64,000 bases of DNA from Aliiglaciecola sp. LCG003 (lineage in GTDB: Bacteria > Pseudomonadota > Gammaproteobacteria > Enterobacterales > Alteromonadaceae): assembly GCF_030316135.1 (NCBI RefSeq), contig NZ_CP128185.1, positions 1,922,001 through 1,986,000 on the forward strand. The letters are read 5' to 3'. The notes beneath the pieces are model-generated. The model had not been told where the DNA came from. It searched no databases and saw nothing but the letters and a program-made list of their open reading frames with translations. Each line of letters opens with the position of its first letter. The stretch's first letter is position 1. The position numbers and the translations under genes were made by a program. Positions 37,918 through 47,701 of this stretch are shown piece after piece.

Positions 37918-38199
37918 ATCTTTTGAGACGGGCTCCCTCTGATTTGGATAGTAACGTCTCTGTTAGTTTAAAAGAGAACGCAAGAATATAAATACATTTT
38001 ACGTTTGTGACGCAATGACCAAACTCTGAAATAGTTCTTGCGACCACTTTCACGAAATTGAGATTTCTCAGTTTTGGTGCTGAATAAGTGGACTAGGGTC
38101 CAGAAACAAAAAGCCCCGCTTGTACGGGGCTTTTTGTTGTTAATTTTGGTTTTCTATTTCTGGGCATTTCGCCCTTTTTTCGTATATGGAGCTTTATTT
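37918..38199 (+). promoter_or_regulatory. Structured leader of the rimP operon
   Basis: This about 280-base untranslated region contains successive hairpins: GAGACG (37925-37930) with CGTCTC (37955-37960); CGCAAGAA (37979-37986) with TTCTTGCG (38035-38042); GAGA-TT-TCTC near 38060; then the strong terminator at 38106-38137. No tRNA fold was found, although in many relatives a tRNA gene sits here. The arrangement suggests attenuation of the operon upstream of rimP, as reported in principle for NusA autoregulation in E. coli. Confidence 0.55.
38106..38137 (+). terminator. Strong intrinsic terminator upstream of rimP
   Basis: Bases 38106-38118 and 38125-38137 form a perfect 13-bp stem (core GCCCCG / CGGGGC) with a 6-base loop and a run of five T in the second arm. 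It lies 62 bases before the rimP start codon and inside the operon leader, so reading through it is required to express rimP-nusA-infB from the upstream promoter. Confidence 0.9.
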
Positions 38200-38655
38200 T
38201 TGTCACAACTTGAACAAAAACTAACTGAAATGTTAAACGCACCTGTAGAAGCGTTAGGTTTCGAACTGTTGGGTGTTGAATTTGTGCGTGCAGGCAAGCA
38301 TTCAACCTTGCGTGTGTACATTGACCACCCGGATGGGATCACCGTCGAAAATTGCGCTGATGTGAGTTTGCAAGCAAGCGCGGTACTCGATGTTGAAGAT
38401 CCAATTAATACAGAGTACAACCTAGAAGTGTCTTCTCCAGGAATGGACAGGCCACTGTTTAAAGAAAACCACTACTTACAGTGCGTAGGGCAGGTGGTAT
38501 CGGTACGCTTACGCATGCCTATGAATGAACGTCGTAATTTTAAAGGGACTTTGCTCAGTGTAGAAAATGGCGAAGTCACGGTGGAAGTCGATGGTCAGCA
38601 ATATGTGTTGGCCGTAGCGAACATCGAAAAAGGTAACTTGGTTCCAACATTTTAA
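38200..38655 (+). CDS. rimP: Ribosome maturation factor RimP
   Basis: RimP is needed for assembly of the 30S subunit. The true start is TTG 38200, with GGAG at 38188-38191 and 8 bases spacing, giving a 151-residue protein beginning [20 protein letters not shown] after the first three residues, collinear with E. coli RimP (150). It keeps LDVEDPI and [14 protein letters not shown]. The longer open frame from 38074 would add a false membrane segment encoded by the terminator region. It starts the rimP-nusA-infB-rbfA-truB operon. Confidence 0.94.
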   Translation: MSQLEQKLTEMLNAPVEALGFELLGVEFVRAGKHSTLRVYIDHPDGITVENCADVSLQASAVLDVEDPINTEYNLEVSSPGMDRPLFKENHYLQCVGQVVSVRLRMPMNERRNFKGTLLSVENGEVTVEVDGQQYVLAVANIEKGNLVPTF

Positions 38656-38702
38656 GAGATTCAGACAAGGGCTTTCGTAGGAAAGCGATCAGTGAGGCAA
38701 CA

Positions 38703-40196
38703 ATGAATAAAGAAATTTTGTTAGTGGCTGAAGCCGTATCAAATGAAAAACAAGTTCCTAAAGAAAAAATATTTGAAGCTTTAGAATTTGCAATTGCCAG
38801 TGCCACTAAAAAGAAAAATGAAGGTGAAATTGAAGTTCGTGTCAACATTGACAGAGAAACAGGCAATTTTGATACCTTTCGTCGCTGGCTTGTGATCCCC
38901 GACGATCACGAGCAAGAGAATCCGTACGCAGAGATGACGTTATCCGCGGCTCAAGTGGATGAGCCTGATGTGCAATTAGGTGACTGGGTTGAAGATCAGA
39001 TTGATTCAATCGCCTTTGACCGCATAACGACTCAAACCGCTAAGCAAGTAATAGTGCAAAAGGTTCGTGAAGCCGAGCGTGCACAAATGATTGCTGAATA
39101 TGAAGATCGTGTGGGTGAGTTGGTTACAGGTACGGTTAAGAAAGTAAACCGCGACAACATCATCATTGATTTAGGCAATAATGCAGAAGGTGTAATTTAT
39201 CGTGATGATATGTTACCTCGTGAAACCTTCCGTCCAGGTGATCGTGTACGTGGATTGCTTTATGTCATTCGTCCAGAAGCACGTGGTGCGCAGTTATTTA
39301 TTAGCCGTACACATCCTGACATGCTGGTAGAATTGTTCCGCATTGAGGTGCCAGAAATCGCCGAGGAGACCCTTGAAATCAAAGCGGCAGCTCGCGATCC
39401 AGGTTCTCGTGCGAAAATTGCAGTTAAAACCAATGATAAACGTTTAGACCCTGTAGGTGCTTGTGTAGGCATGCGCGGTTCACGTGTTCAAGCCGTCTCT
39501 GGTGAGCTAGGTGGCGAGCGAGTTGATATTGTATTGTGGGATGAAAATCCTGCTCAATTCGTTATAAATGCAATGGCACCTGCTGAAGTAGCTTCCATAG
39601 TTGTGGATGAAGATAGCGGTACAATGGATGTAGCTGTTGAGGCAGACAATCTTGCCCAAGCGATCGGTCGCAGTGGGCAAAACGTACGTTTAGCCAGTCA
39701 ACTTACAGGTTGGACATTAAACGTAATGACGGTTGCTGACTTGAACACTAAACACGAAGAAGAAAATTCTAAAGTATTGGGTGTTTTTGTAAGTGGCCTA
39801 GATATTGATGAAGAATTTGCCAGCGTGTTAGTTGACGAAGGCTTTAGCACAATCGAAGAGATTGCTTACGTGCCGGTCAACGAATTACTGGCAATCGAAG
39901 GATTCGATGAAGATATGGTTGAAGAGTTACGTGAACGCGCAAGAGCAGCGTTGACCACTCAAGCATTAGCTAACGAAGAATCGTTAGAATCTGCAGAACC
40001 GAAAGAAGAATTACTAAATCTGGAAGGTATGGAACGTCACGTTGCATATGTGCTTGCTAGTCGCGGCATCACAGACCTTGAAGGCCTTGCTGAGCAAGGA
40101 ACAGATGAAATAAGCGATATTGAAGAACTGGACGAAGAAAAAGCAGGTCAGCTGATAATGGCGGCACGTAACATCGTTTGGTTTAGTGAAGAATAA
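38703..40196 (+). CDS. nusA: Transcription termination/antitermination protein NusA
   Basis: A 497-residue protein, close to E. coli NusA (495). The N-terminal RNA polymerase-binding domain starts [20 protein letters not shown]; an S1 domain (about 133-200, [20 protein letters not shown]) and two KH domains ([31 protein letters not shown]) follow, and two C-terminal acidic repeats (about 365-495, [20 protein letters not shown]) complete it. It modulates pausing, termination and antitermination and may regulate its own operon. It lies 47 bp after rimP. Confidence 0.97.
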   Translation: MNKEILLVAEAVSNEKQVPKEKIFEALEFAIASATKKKNEGEIEVRVNIDRETGNFDTFRRWLVIPDDHEQENPYAEMTLSAAQVDEPDVQLGDWVEDQIDSIAFDRITTQTAKQVIVQKVREAERAQMIAEYEDRVGELVTGTVKKVNRDNIIIDLGNNAEGVIYRDDMLPRETFRPGDRVRGLLYVIRPEARGAQLFISRTHPDMLVELFRIEVPEIAEETLEIKAAARDPGSRAKIAVKTNDKRLDPVGACVGMRGSRVQAVSGELGGERVDIVLWDENPAQFVINAMAPAEVASIVVDEDSGTMDVAVEADNLAQAIGRSGQNVRLASQLTGWTLNVMTVADLNTKHEEENSKVLGVFVSGLDIDEEFASVLVDEGFSTIEEIAYVPVNELLAIEGFDEDMVEELRERARAALTTQALANEESLESAEPKEELLNLEGMERHVAYVLASRGITDLEGLAEQGTDEISDIEELDEEKAGQLIMAARNIVWFSEE

Positions 40197-40224
40197 GTAA
40201 GGTCAACAAGAGGAATACAGCTAT

Positions 40225-42834
40225 ATGGCAGAAGTCTCCATAGAAAAACTCGCCGCAGACATCGGTACTCAAGTTGATCGCTTAGTTCAGCAGTTTGCTG
40301 ACGCGGGTTTAACTAAAAAAGCCGGCGATATGATTGCCGAAGATGAAAAGCGTAAATTGCTTGATCATTTGAGCAAAGCTCATGGTGGTGCAGGATCTGA
40401 AGGTCCTAAGCGTATGACCTTGCAGCGCAAAACCACTAGTACATTAAGTGTCGGTAAATCAAAAGCGGTTAAAGTGGAAGTGCGTAAAAAGCGTACTTAT
40501 GTGAAGCGTTCAGACGTGGAAGAAGCGCGTTTGGCTGAAGAAGAAGCTAAACGTCACGCGCAAGAGCAGCAAAATAAACTTGAAGCTGAGCGTCAGGCTG
40601 CAGAAGAAGCGAAAAAAGCGGCAGAAGAAAAAGCCCTTAAAGCTGCAGAAGCGAAAGCAAAAGCTGAAGCTGACAAAGCCGCTCGTGCTGAGCAAGCCAA
40701 AAAAGAAGCTGCTGCTCGTCAAAAAGAAGAACAAAGTCTATCACCTGAAGAAAAAGCGGCGCAAGAAGCGGCTCGTAAAGAGTCAGAGCGTTTACGCAAA
40801 ATTCAGGAAGAAGAGTCACAACGTAAGCTTGAAGAAGATGCTAAAAAGGCTGCTGAAGAAGCAAAACGTCTAGCCGAAGAAAACGAGCGTCGCTGGAAAG
40901 AAGAAGAAGAGCGTCGTAAGAAAGAAGAAGCTAAAGAAGTACATGTGCACTCTAATCGCTATGCTCAAGAAGCAGAAGATGAAGAAGATGCGCAAGTTGA
41001 ACGTGGCTCTCGTCGTCGTAAGAAGTCTAAGAAAAATGCCGGTGCAGATCTTAAACATGGCTTTAATAAACCTGCCGCACCTGTCGAAAGGATTGTTCGT
41101 GTTGGTGAAACCATCAGTGTTGGCGAACTTGCTAACAAGATGGCAATAAAAGCCACAGAAGTTATCAAAACCATGATGAAAATGGGTGAAATGGTAACTA
41201 TTAACCAAGTTCTTGACCAAGATACAGCGGTACTTGTTATCGAAGAAATGGGTCATAAATATGAATTAGTTAATGACAATGCCCTTGAAGATGAATTGTT
41301 AGCAGGCCAAGCAACGGGTGATAAAGAGAACCGTGCTCCAGTGGTTACTATCATGGGTCATGTTGACCATGGTAAAACATCGCTATTGGATTACATCCGT
41401 CGCGCAAAAGTTGCAGCCGGTGAAGCAGGTGGTATTACCCAGCATATTGGTGCTTACAGCGTAGAAACTGATAACGGCCGTATCGCGTTCTTGGATACTC
41501 CTGGACACGCCGCGTTTACCGCTATGCGTGCTCGTGGTGCAACGGCAACTGATATCGTCATCCTTGTTGTGGCAGCAGACGATGGCGTAATGCCACAAAC
41601 CAAAGAAGCGATACAGCATGCTAAAGCAGCTAACGTTCCTTTGATTGTCGCCGTAAACAAGATGGATAAAGAAGGCGCAGATCTTGACCGAGTTAAAACT
41701 GAACTATCTCAACTGGAAGTCATCTCAGAAGAGTGGGGCGGTGAGCATCAATTCGTAAACGTATCAGCTAAAACCGGTATGGGTATCGATGCTCTACTTG
41801 AAGCTATTTCTTTACAAGCTGAACTTTTAGATTTGCAAGCTGTACCTAAAGGTCCAGCAAAAGGTATCGTGATTGAATCTCGTCTTGATAAAGGTCGTGG
41901 CCCTGTTGCTTCGGTGTTGATTCAAGAAGGTGAACTTAAAGCCGGTGATATTCTACTTTGTGGTATCGAATACGGTCGTGTTAGAGCAATGCGTGACGAA
42001 AACGGCCAAGAAGTGCTAGTGGCAGGCCCCTCAACACCAGTTGAAGTACTTGGTTTGTCTGGTGTGCCTATTGCTGGTGAAGATGCCTTAGTTGTACAAG
42101 ATGAACGTAAAGCCCGTGAAGTGGCTAGCAAACGCCATATCAAACAGCGAGATCTTAAGTTGGCTAAACAACAAAAAGCTAAACTCGAGAACATGTTTGC
42201 CAATATGGAAGCTGGCGATGTTAGTGACTTGAACATCGTATTGAAAGCCGATGTACAAGGCTCTGTTGAAGCTATCTCTGAATCCTTGATTAAACTGTCA
42301 ACTGATGAAGTGAAAGTAAATATCGTGGGTAGTGGTGTTGGTGGAATCACTGAAACTGATGCAAGTTTAGCGGTGGCGTCCAGCGCAATTGTAGTTGGTT
42401 TTAACGTCCGTGCTGATGCAACGGCTCGTCGTATCATCGAAGCAGAAGAAATTGACTTACGTTACTACAGTGTTATCTATGATTTGATTGATGAAGTGAA
42501 ACAAGCGATGAGCGGTATGCTTGCGCCTGAGTTCAAACAACAAATTATCGGTCTTGCTGAAGTTCGTGATGTATTTAAATCACCTAAAATTGGCGCTATC
42601 GCCGGTTGTATGGTGACCGAAGGTAACATCAAACGCAGTGCGCCTATCCGCGTATTACGTGAAAACGTGGTAATTTACGAAGGCGAACTAGAATCACTTC
42701 GTCGCTTTAAAGACGATGTCCAAGAAGTACGTAATGGTATGGAATGTGGTATCGGCGTGAAGAACTACAACGATGTTAAAGTCGGAGACCAAATTGAGGT
42801 CTTTGAGACTATCGAAGTGAAACGCGAAATCTAA
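40225..42834 (+). CDS. infB: Translation initiation factor IF-2
   Basis: An 869-residue GTPase that brings initiator tRNA to the ribosome. An N-terminal IF2N domain (1-55) is followed by a long Lys/Glu/Ala-rich coiled stretch (about 95-245). A second IF2N-like region begins near 290 ([17 protein letters not shown]); the G domain carries [12 protein letters not shown] (about 377-388), DTPGHAAF and NKMDK; domains II-IV run to the end. The alternating GAA/AAA-type codons cause several spurious frames in the low-complexity region. It begins 28 bp after nusA. Confidence 0.97.
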   Translation: MAEVSIEKLAADIGTQVDRLVQQFADAGLTKKAGDMIAEDEKRKLLDHLSKAHGGAGSEGPKRMTLQRKTTSTLSVGKSKAVKVEVRKKRTYVKRSDVEEARLAEEEAKRHAQEQQNKLEAERQAAEEAKKAAEEKALKAAEAKAKAEADKAARAEQAKKEAAARQKEEQSLSPEEKAAQEAARKESERLRKIQEEESQRKLEEDAKKAAEEAKRLAEENERRWKEEEERRKKEEAKEVHVHSNRYAQEAEDEEDAQVERGSRRRKKSKKNAGADLKHGFNKPAAPVERIVRVGETISVGELANKMAIKATEVIKTMMKMGEMVTINQVLDQDTAVLVIEEMGHKYELVNDNALEDELLAGQATGDKENRAPVVTIMGHVDHGKTSLLDYIRRAKVAAGEAGGITQHIGAYSVETDNGRIAFLDTPGHAAFTAMRARGATATDIVILVVAADDGVMPQTKEAIQHAKAANVPLIVAVNKMDKEGADLDRVKTELSQLEVISEEWGGEHQFVNVSAKTGMGIDALLEAISLQAELLDLQAVPKGPAKGIVIESRLDKGRGPVASVLIQEGELKAGDILLCGIEYGRVRAMRDENGQEVLVAGPSTPVEVLGLSGVPIAGEDALVVQDERKAREVASKRHIKQRDLKLAKQQKAKLENMFANMEAGDVSDLNIVLKADVQGSVEAISESLIKLSTDEVKVNIVGSGVGGITETDASLAVASSAIVVGFNVRADATARRIIEAEEIDLRYYSVIYDLIDEVKQAMSGMLAPEFKQQIIGLAEVRDVFKSPKIGAIAGCMVTEGNIKRSAPIRVLRENVVIYEGELESLRRFKDDVQEVRNGMECGIGVKNYNDVKVGDQIEVFETIEVKREI

Positions 42835-42859
42835 ACCCTTTGCGTAACATTAAATTAAA

Positions 42860-42883
42860 ACGGGGGCTTAGGCCTCCGTTTTT
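42860..42883 (+). terminator. Hairpin with T-run between infB and rbfA
   Basis: ACGGGGGC (42860-42867) pairs with GCCTCCGT (42872-42879) with one G-T pair, followed by TTTTT. It may partly terminate or set the 3' end of the infB message inside the operon. Confidence 0.7.
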
Positions 42884-42905
42884 GACTGTAATTTAGGAGT
42901 TCAGT

Positions 42906-43340
42906 ATGGCTAGAGAATTTTCCCGCACTGATCGAGTTGGACAACAGATCCACAAAGAAGTGGCCAGTATTTTCCAAAACGAATTTAAAAATCGCGATCC
43001 TAGAATGGGAATGGTGACGGTTTCAGGTGTTGAGGTATCTCGGGATTTAGCACATGCCAAAGTGTATGTGACATTTTTCGAAACCGACGAAGAAAAACTG
43101 AAATTGTTTAAAACTATACTCGAAGATAATAAAGGTTTTATTCGTACCTTATTGGCTAAACGTATGCGTATGCGTGCAGTTCCAGCGTTGAAGTTCCATC
43201 AAGATACCTCTATAACCGAAGGTATGCGTATTTCTAATCTTGTATCCCAGACGTTAAATGAAGATAAGCAGCGAGCAACCGATGCAGGACGTGACTTAGA
43301 TCAAGAAGAATTAGAAAACCAACAGCGAAATGACGATTAA
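42906..43340 (+). CDS. rbfA: 30S ribosome-binding factor RbfA
   Basis: A 144-residue cold-shock ribosome assembly factor that binds the 30S subunit and helps 16S rRNA 5' end maturation. It has the KH-like fold signature: [20 protein letters not shown] at the start, [20 protein letters not shown], and the C-terminal [20 protein letters not shown]. The preceding TTAGGAG site is 7 bases from ATG. The stop codon overlaps the truB start by one base (TAATG). Confidence 0.96.
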   Translation: MAREFSRTDRVGQQIHKEVASIFQNEFKNRDPRMGMVTVSGVEVSRDLAHAKVYVTFFETDEEKLKLFKTILEDNKGFIRTLLAKRMRMRAVPALKFHQDTSITEGMRISNLVSQTLNEDKQRATDAGRDLDQEELENQQRNDD

Positions 43341-44308
43341 TGGCTAGAAAACGTAAAGGTAGAGCGATTGACGGCATTTTATTGTTAGACAAGCCATTAG
43401 GTTTGTCTTCCAATGATGCGTTACAGCGTGTGAAGCGTGTTTTTAATGCAGCTAAAGCTGGACACACGGGCGCTTTAGATCCCTTAGCCACAGGTATGTT
43501 ACCCATTTGTTTAGGTGAAGCCACCAAGTTCTCTCAGTTTTTGTTAGAAGCGGATAAAACCTACTCGGTTACGGCCAAGTTAGGCGTTCGCACAACCACA
43601 TCTGATGCAGACGGCGAAATCGTTGAACAAAGGCCTGTTGAGTCTACACCTGAGCAAATCGAACAAGTGTGTTTGTCATTTTTGGGCAACTCTAAACAAG
43701 TGCCATCAATGTACTCTGCGCTAAAGTATCAAGGAAAACCACTTTATTCCTATGCTCGTCAAGGTATTGAAGTGCCGCGCGAAGCCCGAGATATTACCAT
43801 CTTTTCTTTGTTGATTGAGCGGATAGTTGGGGACGAAGTGGACATGCAAGTACATTGCAGTAAAGGTACCTATATTCGCTCACTGGTAGATGATATTGGT
43901 CAAATTCTTGGTTGTGGCGCCTATGTTAGTCGGTTACATCGTAGTCGCGTAACAGATTATCCGGTAGATAGAGTTATATCACTCGAAACCCTTTTCGCCA
44001 TGCGTAAAGAGATAGACGATGCACAGTTAGACATTATGGACGATAGCAGCTTTACTGAACTAGACGGCTTATTATTACCCATGGATTCGGCCGTGAAAAC
44101 CCTACCGAGTGTTGAACTGGAGCAGGTTTGCGCTGGCTATTTCTATAACGGAAATCCGGTACAGTGTTCTGATGCACTTGGCTTAGCGACAAACACTCAA
44201 GTTAGAGTCTATTGCGGCGGACGCTTCATGGGGGTGGGTTTCATCGATGATGACAGTCGTGTTGCGCCGAAAAGAACCGTTGTGCGTAGCGACAAAACCG
44301 CAGGTTAA
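43340..44308 (+). CDS. truB: tRNA pseudouridine(55) synthase TruB
   Basis: A 322-residue enzyme that makes pseudouridine 55 in the T loop of all tRNAs. The catalytic aspartate is Asp47 in [15 protein letters not shown]. Other conserved pieces are [20 protein letters not shown] and the C-terminal half with [14 protein letters not shown]. Its start is fused to the rbfA stop (TAATG). In many relatives rpsO and pnp follow; here the next sequence is a hairpin, an IS element and a decayed gene, so the usual order is broken. Confidence 0.96.
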   Translation: MARKRKGRAIDGILLLDKPLGLSSNDALQRVKRVFNAAKAGHTGALDPLATGMLPICLGEATKFSQFLLEADKTYSVTAKLGVRTTTSDADGEIVEQRPVESTPEQIEQVCLSFLGNSKQVPSMYSALKYQGKPLYSYARQGIEVPREARDITIFSLLIERIVGDEVDMQVHCSKGTYIRSLVDDIGQILGCGAYVSRLHRSRVTDYPVDRVISLETLFAMRKEIDDAQLDIMDDSSFTELDGLLLPMDSAVKTLPSVELEQVCAGYFYNGNPVQCSDALGLATNTQVRVYCGGRFMGVGFIDDDSRVAPKRTVVRSDKTAG

Positions 44309-44395
44309 CTAAGACTGTCTGTGCAGTTACCCAAGACAATATAAAACTCTGTATAAAACCGCTATAAAAGTCTATTACGGCTTGGATAACTGACT

Positions 44396-44429
44396 TTCCA
44401 GTACAGTAACATCCGCTGTTGTACTGGAA
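44396..44429 (+). terminator. Hairpin downstream of truB
   Basis: TTCCAGTACA (44396-44405) and TGTACTGGAA (44420-44429) form a perfect 10-bp stem with a 14-base loop, about 90 bp after truB. A T-run is absent, so it may be a terminator or part of the repeat element that begins 8 bases further. Confidence 0.55.
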
Positions 44430-44436
44430 TCAACGA

Positions 44437-44453
44437 ATCAAGAGGGTCAGAGT
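44437..44453 (+). repeat. Short dispersed repeat, copy 2 (left part, cut by the IS)
   Basis: Begins ATCAAGAGGGTCAGAGT, the same as 18046-18062. The final 9 bases (44445-44453) are also the IS target duplication. The repeat continues on the far side of the IS at 45782-45788, so the insertion event can be reversed on paper. Confidence 0.65.
44445..44453 (+). repeat. Left copy of the 9-bp target-site duplication
   Basis: GGTCAGAGT lies immediately before the IS left end at 44454 and is repeated at 45773-45781 immediately after its right end. A 9-bp duplication is the rule for IS10-type elements. Confidence 0.9.
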
Positions 44454-45772
44454 CTGAGGGATCCCCACGAATATTCAATCATTAAAATTGTCTGCTATCA
44501 TAGTTCTGATATTTAATACAGCAGTTTCAAATTGCTCGCTGAGCAATTTGAAATGCTTATCTACGAAGCCTCTCAATCCTAAATAGTGAAACGATAATAC
44601 TCGTCTAACCTTAACTGTGTTCGCTTGATAGCGACGGTGTAAACCAGCCGTGAACATTGCTAGACCTATAATGTTGGCCAGAATACTGGCAAGTGTAGCG
44701 ATAAGGATGAGTACTGCAATGCGGTGTATATATCGGCTTTTATGGTGTTCAAAACCCAATCCAAATAAACTGCTTTTGATATCTCTAAACTCTTCTTCAA
44801 TTTGCATACGCAGTCGATAAATAGCGACTATTTTTTTACCTAAACTTTTGGTGCGAGGAAGTGATGTGGCAATTAACCAAGGGTCTGTAGCACCTCTTGC
44901 ATGGACCTTGGAACACTTAGATTGGCGGGCAATGTTATGTTGCGTTAAGCTATGTCGGCCTTTGCTTTTTCCTTTAAATAACACCAAGGTACATGCTAAA
45001 GGTTGGCTGCGGCAAATATGGCTAGTAAACCCTATAGGTTGACTGGTAGCTCGCTTATATAACTCAGAGGTATGCTCCCAGTCTTCTTTTTGATTAACAT
45101 ACATCATAGGCTTGCGGACTCTTCCTGCAAAGTCCCACCCCAGAGCAATGACCTCTTTAAACCAAGGGGTTTTATAGCCAGCATCTGTCACAATTATCGG
45201 TTTAGCATCGTCATCGATAATCGTCTTTAATTTTGCTAAAAACGCCTTGTGCGTGCACCGTTTTTCTTTCGTGCTCATATCATGAACTTCTTGATAAATA
45301 GCCACTCCTCGGCCATTAAAAGCTACCGAAGCCCTTAGCAAAAAACAGCCTTTATGCGTATCTAAGTCAGACCAGTCAATCAGAATAATAGGGCGTGATG
45401 AAGCATTCGTATATTGCGTATAGATGGCTTGATAGATAGGTAATTGTTCATTAATAATGTGTTTATTAGACAACAAGCGGTCCGCTTGTTTAATGCGATG
45501 TTTTTCATATGCTGAAGATGAAATACCGCGTCCCATGCTGGTAACACTGGCTTTAGCTCCATTTAGCAAACTGCTCACACAACTCGTGAATGACGCTCGT
45601 CTAACTTTATGCATTTTGGGCGTGACAGCTCTAAGGAACTTCTTCAAAATAACAACTTCATTCATGGTATTGGTCTTTAGTGATGTTTGGCGATTGATCT
45701 GATCACCAAGTACCGTGAATGTTCCAAATTATTTTAAATTACTTCTCTGTTTATTTCGTGGGGATACCTCAG
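44454..45772 (-). mobile_element. Complete IS4-family (IS10-like) insertion sequence, 1319 bp
   Basis: The ends are inverted repeats: CTGAGGGATCCCCACGA (44454-44470) and its complement TCGTGGGGATACCTCAG (45756-45772), 16 of 17 positions matching. They resemble the IS10 terminus CTGAGAGATCCCC. A perfect 9-bp target duplication (GGTCAGAGT) flanks it. The single transposase gene is intact on the minus strand, so the element looks complete and recent. It is inserted between truB and a decayed gene. Confidence 0.95.
44475..45665 (-). CDS. IS4-family (IS10 group) transposase
   Basis: A 396-residue DDE transposase. Similarity to the IS10 transposase is visible: LIDWSDLDTHKGCFLLRASV with the first catalytic Asp, IIVTDAGYKTPWFKEVIALG with the second, and the YREK-type motif YRLRMQIEEEFRDIKS with the catalytic Glu. 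Length fits IS10 (402). It catalyses cut-and-paste transposition through hairpin intermediates in that family. The frame has no interruptions, and the gene fills nearly all of the element. Confidence 0.95.
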   Translation of the reverse strand: MNEVVILKKFLRAVTPKMHKVRRASFTSCVSSLLNGAKASVTSMGRGISSSAYEKHRIKQADRLLSNKHIINEQLPIYQAIYTQYTNASSRPIILIDWSDLDTHKGCFLLRASVAFNGRGVAIYQEVHDMSTKEKRCTHKAFLAKLKTIIDDDAKPIIVTDAGYKTPWFKEVIALGWDFAGRVRKPMMYVNQKEDWEHTSELYKRATSQPIGFTSHICRSQPLACTLVLFKGKSKGRHSLTQHNIARQSKCSKVHARGATDPWLIATSLPRTKSLGKKIVAIYRLRMQIEEEFRDIKSSLFGLGFEHHKSRYIHRIAVLILIATLASILANIIGLAMFTAGLHRRYQANTVKVRRVLSFHYLGLRGFVDKHFKLLSEQFETAVLNIRTMIADNFND

Positions 45773-45781
45773 GGTCAGAGT
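45773..45781 (+). repeat. Right copy of the 9-bp target-site duplication
   Basis: GGTCAGAGT directly follows the IS right end and is identical to the copy at 44445-44453. Confidence 0.9.
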
Positions 45782-45970
45782 AAGTTGATTTTCGTGAGAT
45801 TTTATCCGAACCATGCCTCGCACCTTGCAAGACGTTCAGGATATTTTTTATAGGGAATAAGGCAGTTCTGTCTTGCTTTACCCTTGGCCAGCAGCAACCC
45901 CAGGACGACATCCTGCAGTTAACAAGTTGACACCAAAAACCATCGAATTAGACGGCCTGGATAAAGTTCA

Positions 45971-46787
45971 TTAGCCTGCTTTTGCTGTTAACGCGCATAT
46001 ACCAGATAAACAAATCGCTAACATTGCCAAGGCCGCTGGCTCTGGTACTGGCAAACTGTAATGGGCAAATGCAATTTTAAATACGTCACTTGTGTCTAGG
46101 TTGATTGTTTCCATCAGAGCGCCAATGCCAGCTTAATCAAGCACTTTAATTGTGTTAATGGACCAACATCTCCAACACCCCCTAGTACAAGTTGTCCTCA
46201 TCATTAAAGTCAAGGCGATGAGCCCTGACAATGTTACTTCCCACATAATAGTGGCACTGGGAACGGTGTCCATCGTGTAGGCCTTACCTTGGAAAAATGC
46301 AGCACATCACTGGCGTCAAATGCCAAGCCGACAGGGCAACTATCAATGCCTCTATTGCCGACAGTAGTGGCTTGTCCGGTGAGTTTGTTGATTGACATCA
46401 AATAATTGTTAAAAGGATCACACCAATTAAATTAGTCACCGCTGGTATTCAAACTCAAGGTGACGTTACGAACGCTACCCTCCATCTAGTGCTGTTCAAT
46501 TCTCTACTATGGAAGGACTTACTCGTACCGACGTCTAAAACGTATAAGCCGTCATCGACTTGCTCTGACGCGTGTGAATAGCCGTTCAATGAATCATAGT
46601 TTAAGACGTTAATGGTAATCCCTGTTGAGCCAATTAGCGCTGTCGTTCCAGTATCTAAGTCTATACTCAGTAGATTACTAGGTTCACTACCGGCATAGGT
46701 CGTTCCGTAGACAACAGTTGTATTGCTGAGCCCACTAAGACTCAACAAGGCTGATGCTGCAAATAATTTCAAAGATGGAAATTTCAT
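45971..46787 (-). pseudogene. Decayed PEP-CTERM-sorted exported protein
   Basis: The 5' part (46787-46455) is open and encodes a signal peptide (MKFPSLKLFAASALLSLSG) and beta-propeller-like repeats (GTTYAGSEPSNLLSIDLDTG). After that the same protein can be followed only by changing frame: LMSINKLTGQATTVGNRGID then SCPVGLAFDAS, later METINLDTSDVFKIAFAHYS, and finally VPEPAALAMLAICLSG ending ALTAKAG and TAA at 45971-45973. The last piece is a PEP-CTERM sorting signal, recognised by exosortases. Frameshifts and in-frame stops show the gene is dead. Confidence 0.8.
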
Positions 46788-47060
46788 GTTTTTTGCAATG
46801 CTTTAGATGATATAGTTGCATGATTTTCAATAATATTTTTATATGAATTGAAATTCCAAGATTTTTTTGTGTAAAAAAACTGACGATTGAAGTGATGACA
46901 GTGTAAAGGGAAAACAGCTTTAGGAAAGAGCTGCAATGCAAATAATGTCAATAAAATTAACTACATATTTCCATAGCGCATAATTTATGCGATTGGGTTA
47001 TGCTAGACCTGTACTAGTCATAAATAGTACATTTTAATGACATTTCAGGAGCTAGTTAAT

Positions 47061-47483
47061 ATGTTAAAAGAATTCAAAGCCTTCCTTATAAAAGGCAACA
47101 TGATCGACATGGCCGTAGGTATCATTATTGGTGCCGCTTTTAGTACTGTAGTCAAATCATTGGTTACCGATGTAATTATGCCACCAATAGGTTATATTAT
47201 GGGGGGGGTCGATTTCACCGATTTATTCTACAACCTTGGCGATGTAACTTATCCATCTTTAGCTGCAGCTAAAGAAGCGGGCGCGCCTACCATTAACTTT
47301 GGCGTTTTTATCAACAATTGCATTACCCTAGTCATCGTTGGTTTTTGTGTATTTATGTTGGTCAAAGCCGTACAAAGAATGCAGAAAAAAGCAGAAGAAG
47401 CACCGGCCAAACCTGCAAAACCGTCTGAAGAAGTGATATTACTGACCGAAATTCGTGATGCGCTAAAAAAGCCAGTCGTCTAA
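47061..47483 (+). CDS. mscL: Large-conductance mechanosensitive channel MscL
   Basis: A 140-residue channel that opens under membrane tension to release solutes during osmotic downshock. The frame opens at ATG 47037, but ATG 47061 follows AGGAG by 9 bases and gives the standard N-terminus MLKEFKAFLIKGNMIDMAVG. The first membrane helix continues IIIGAAFSTVVKSLV; the second is ITLVIVGFCVFMLVKA. The C-terminal helix (EEVILLTEIRDAL) is the pentamer bundle. A terminator follows. Confidence 0.97.
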   Translation: MLKEFKAFLIKGNMIDMAVGIIIGAAFSTVVKSLVTDVIMPPIGYIMGGVDFTDLFYNLGDVTYPSLAAAKEAGAPTINFGVFINNCITLVIVGFCVFMLVKAVQRMQKKAEEAPAKPAKPSEEVILLTEIRDALKKPVV

Positions 47484-47506
47484 CCCACCAATAAAAATGT
47501 AAAAAA

Positions 47507-47534
47507 GCGTCACCACTTAGTTTGGTGACGCGTT
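47507..47534 (+). terminator. Terminator after mscL
   Basis: GCGTCACCA (47507-47515) pairs perfectly with TGGTGACGC (47523-47531) across a 7-base loop and is followed by GTTAATAG. Preceded by a run of A that would serve the opposite strand. Confidence 0.75.
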
Positions 47535-47584
47535 AATAGTGTGTTATGTCCGCAGGGATGAGGCAAGTCATATAAACACATAAT

Positions 47585-47634
47585 ACATTCGTAAGACACC
47601 TACATTCGTAACGCATTCGTAAGACACCCATTCC
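47585..47634 (+). repeat. Short repeats upstream of the RAYT gene
   Basis: The unit ACATTCGTAAGACACC occurs at 47585-47600, partly at 47602-47610 (ACATTCGTA), and again, with one changed first base, at 47613-47628, which continues CATTCC. The piece GACACCCATTC (47623-47633) is the inverse of GAATGGGTGTC found twice downstream of the gene, so the transposase gene is bracketed by inverted copies of related repeats. Confidence 0.6.
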
Positions 47635-47701
47635 TAGACTGTTAAAGTTTCAATCTTCGACTAGGCTTTAAGGACGTTAATCAACCATGGATGGATGATG
47701 T

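Noticed and set aside
37918-38105. tRNA gene upstream of rimP, as in E. coli (metY)
   Set aside because: No acceptor stem, GTTCRA T-loop or CCA end could be found; only hairpins of a leader.
40510-41256. Several ORFs antisense to or within the infB low-complexity region
   Set aside because: Shadows of the Lys/Glu/Ala-rich coding sequence; Phe/Leu-rich antisense products have no ribosome-binding site.
44396-44429. Hairpin taken as an IS end
   Set aside because: The true IS ends are at 44454 and 45772 as shown by the inverted repeats and 9-bp duplication; the hairpin lies outside.
46735-46941. 68-residue minus-strand ORF upstream of the PEP-CTERM pseudogene
   Set aside because: Overlaps the signal peptide of the pseudogene in another frame; AT-rich and no ribosome-binding site.
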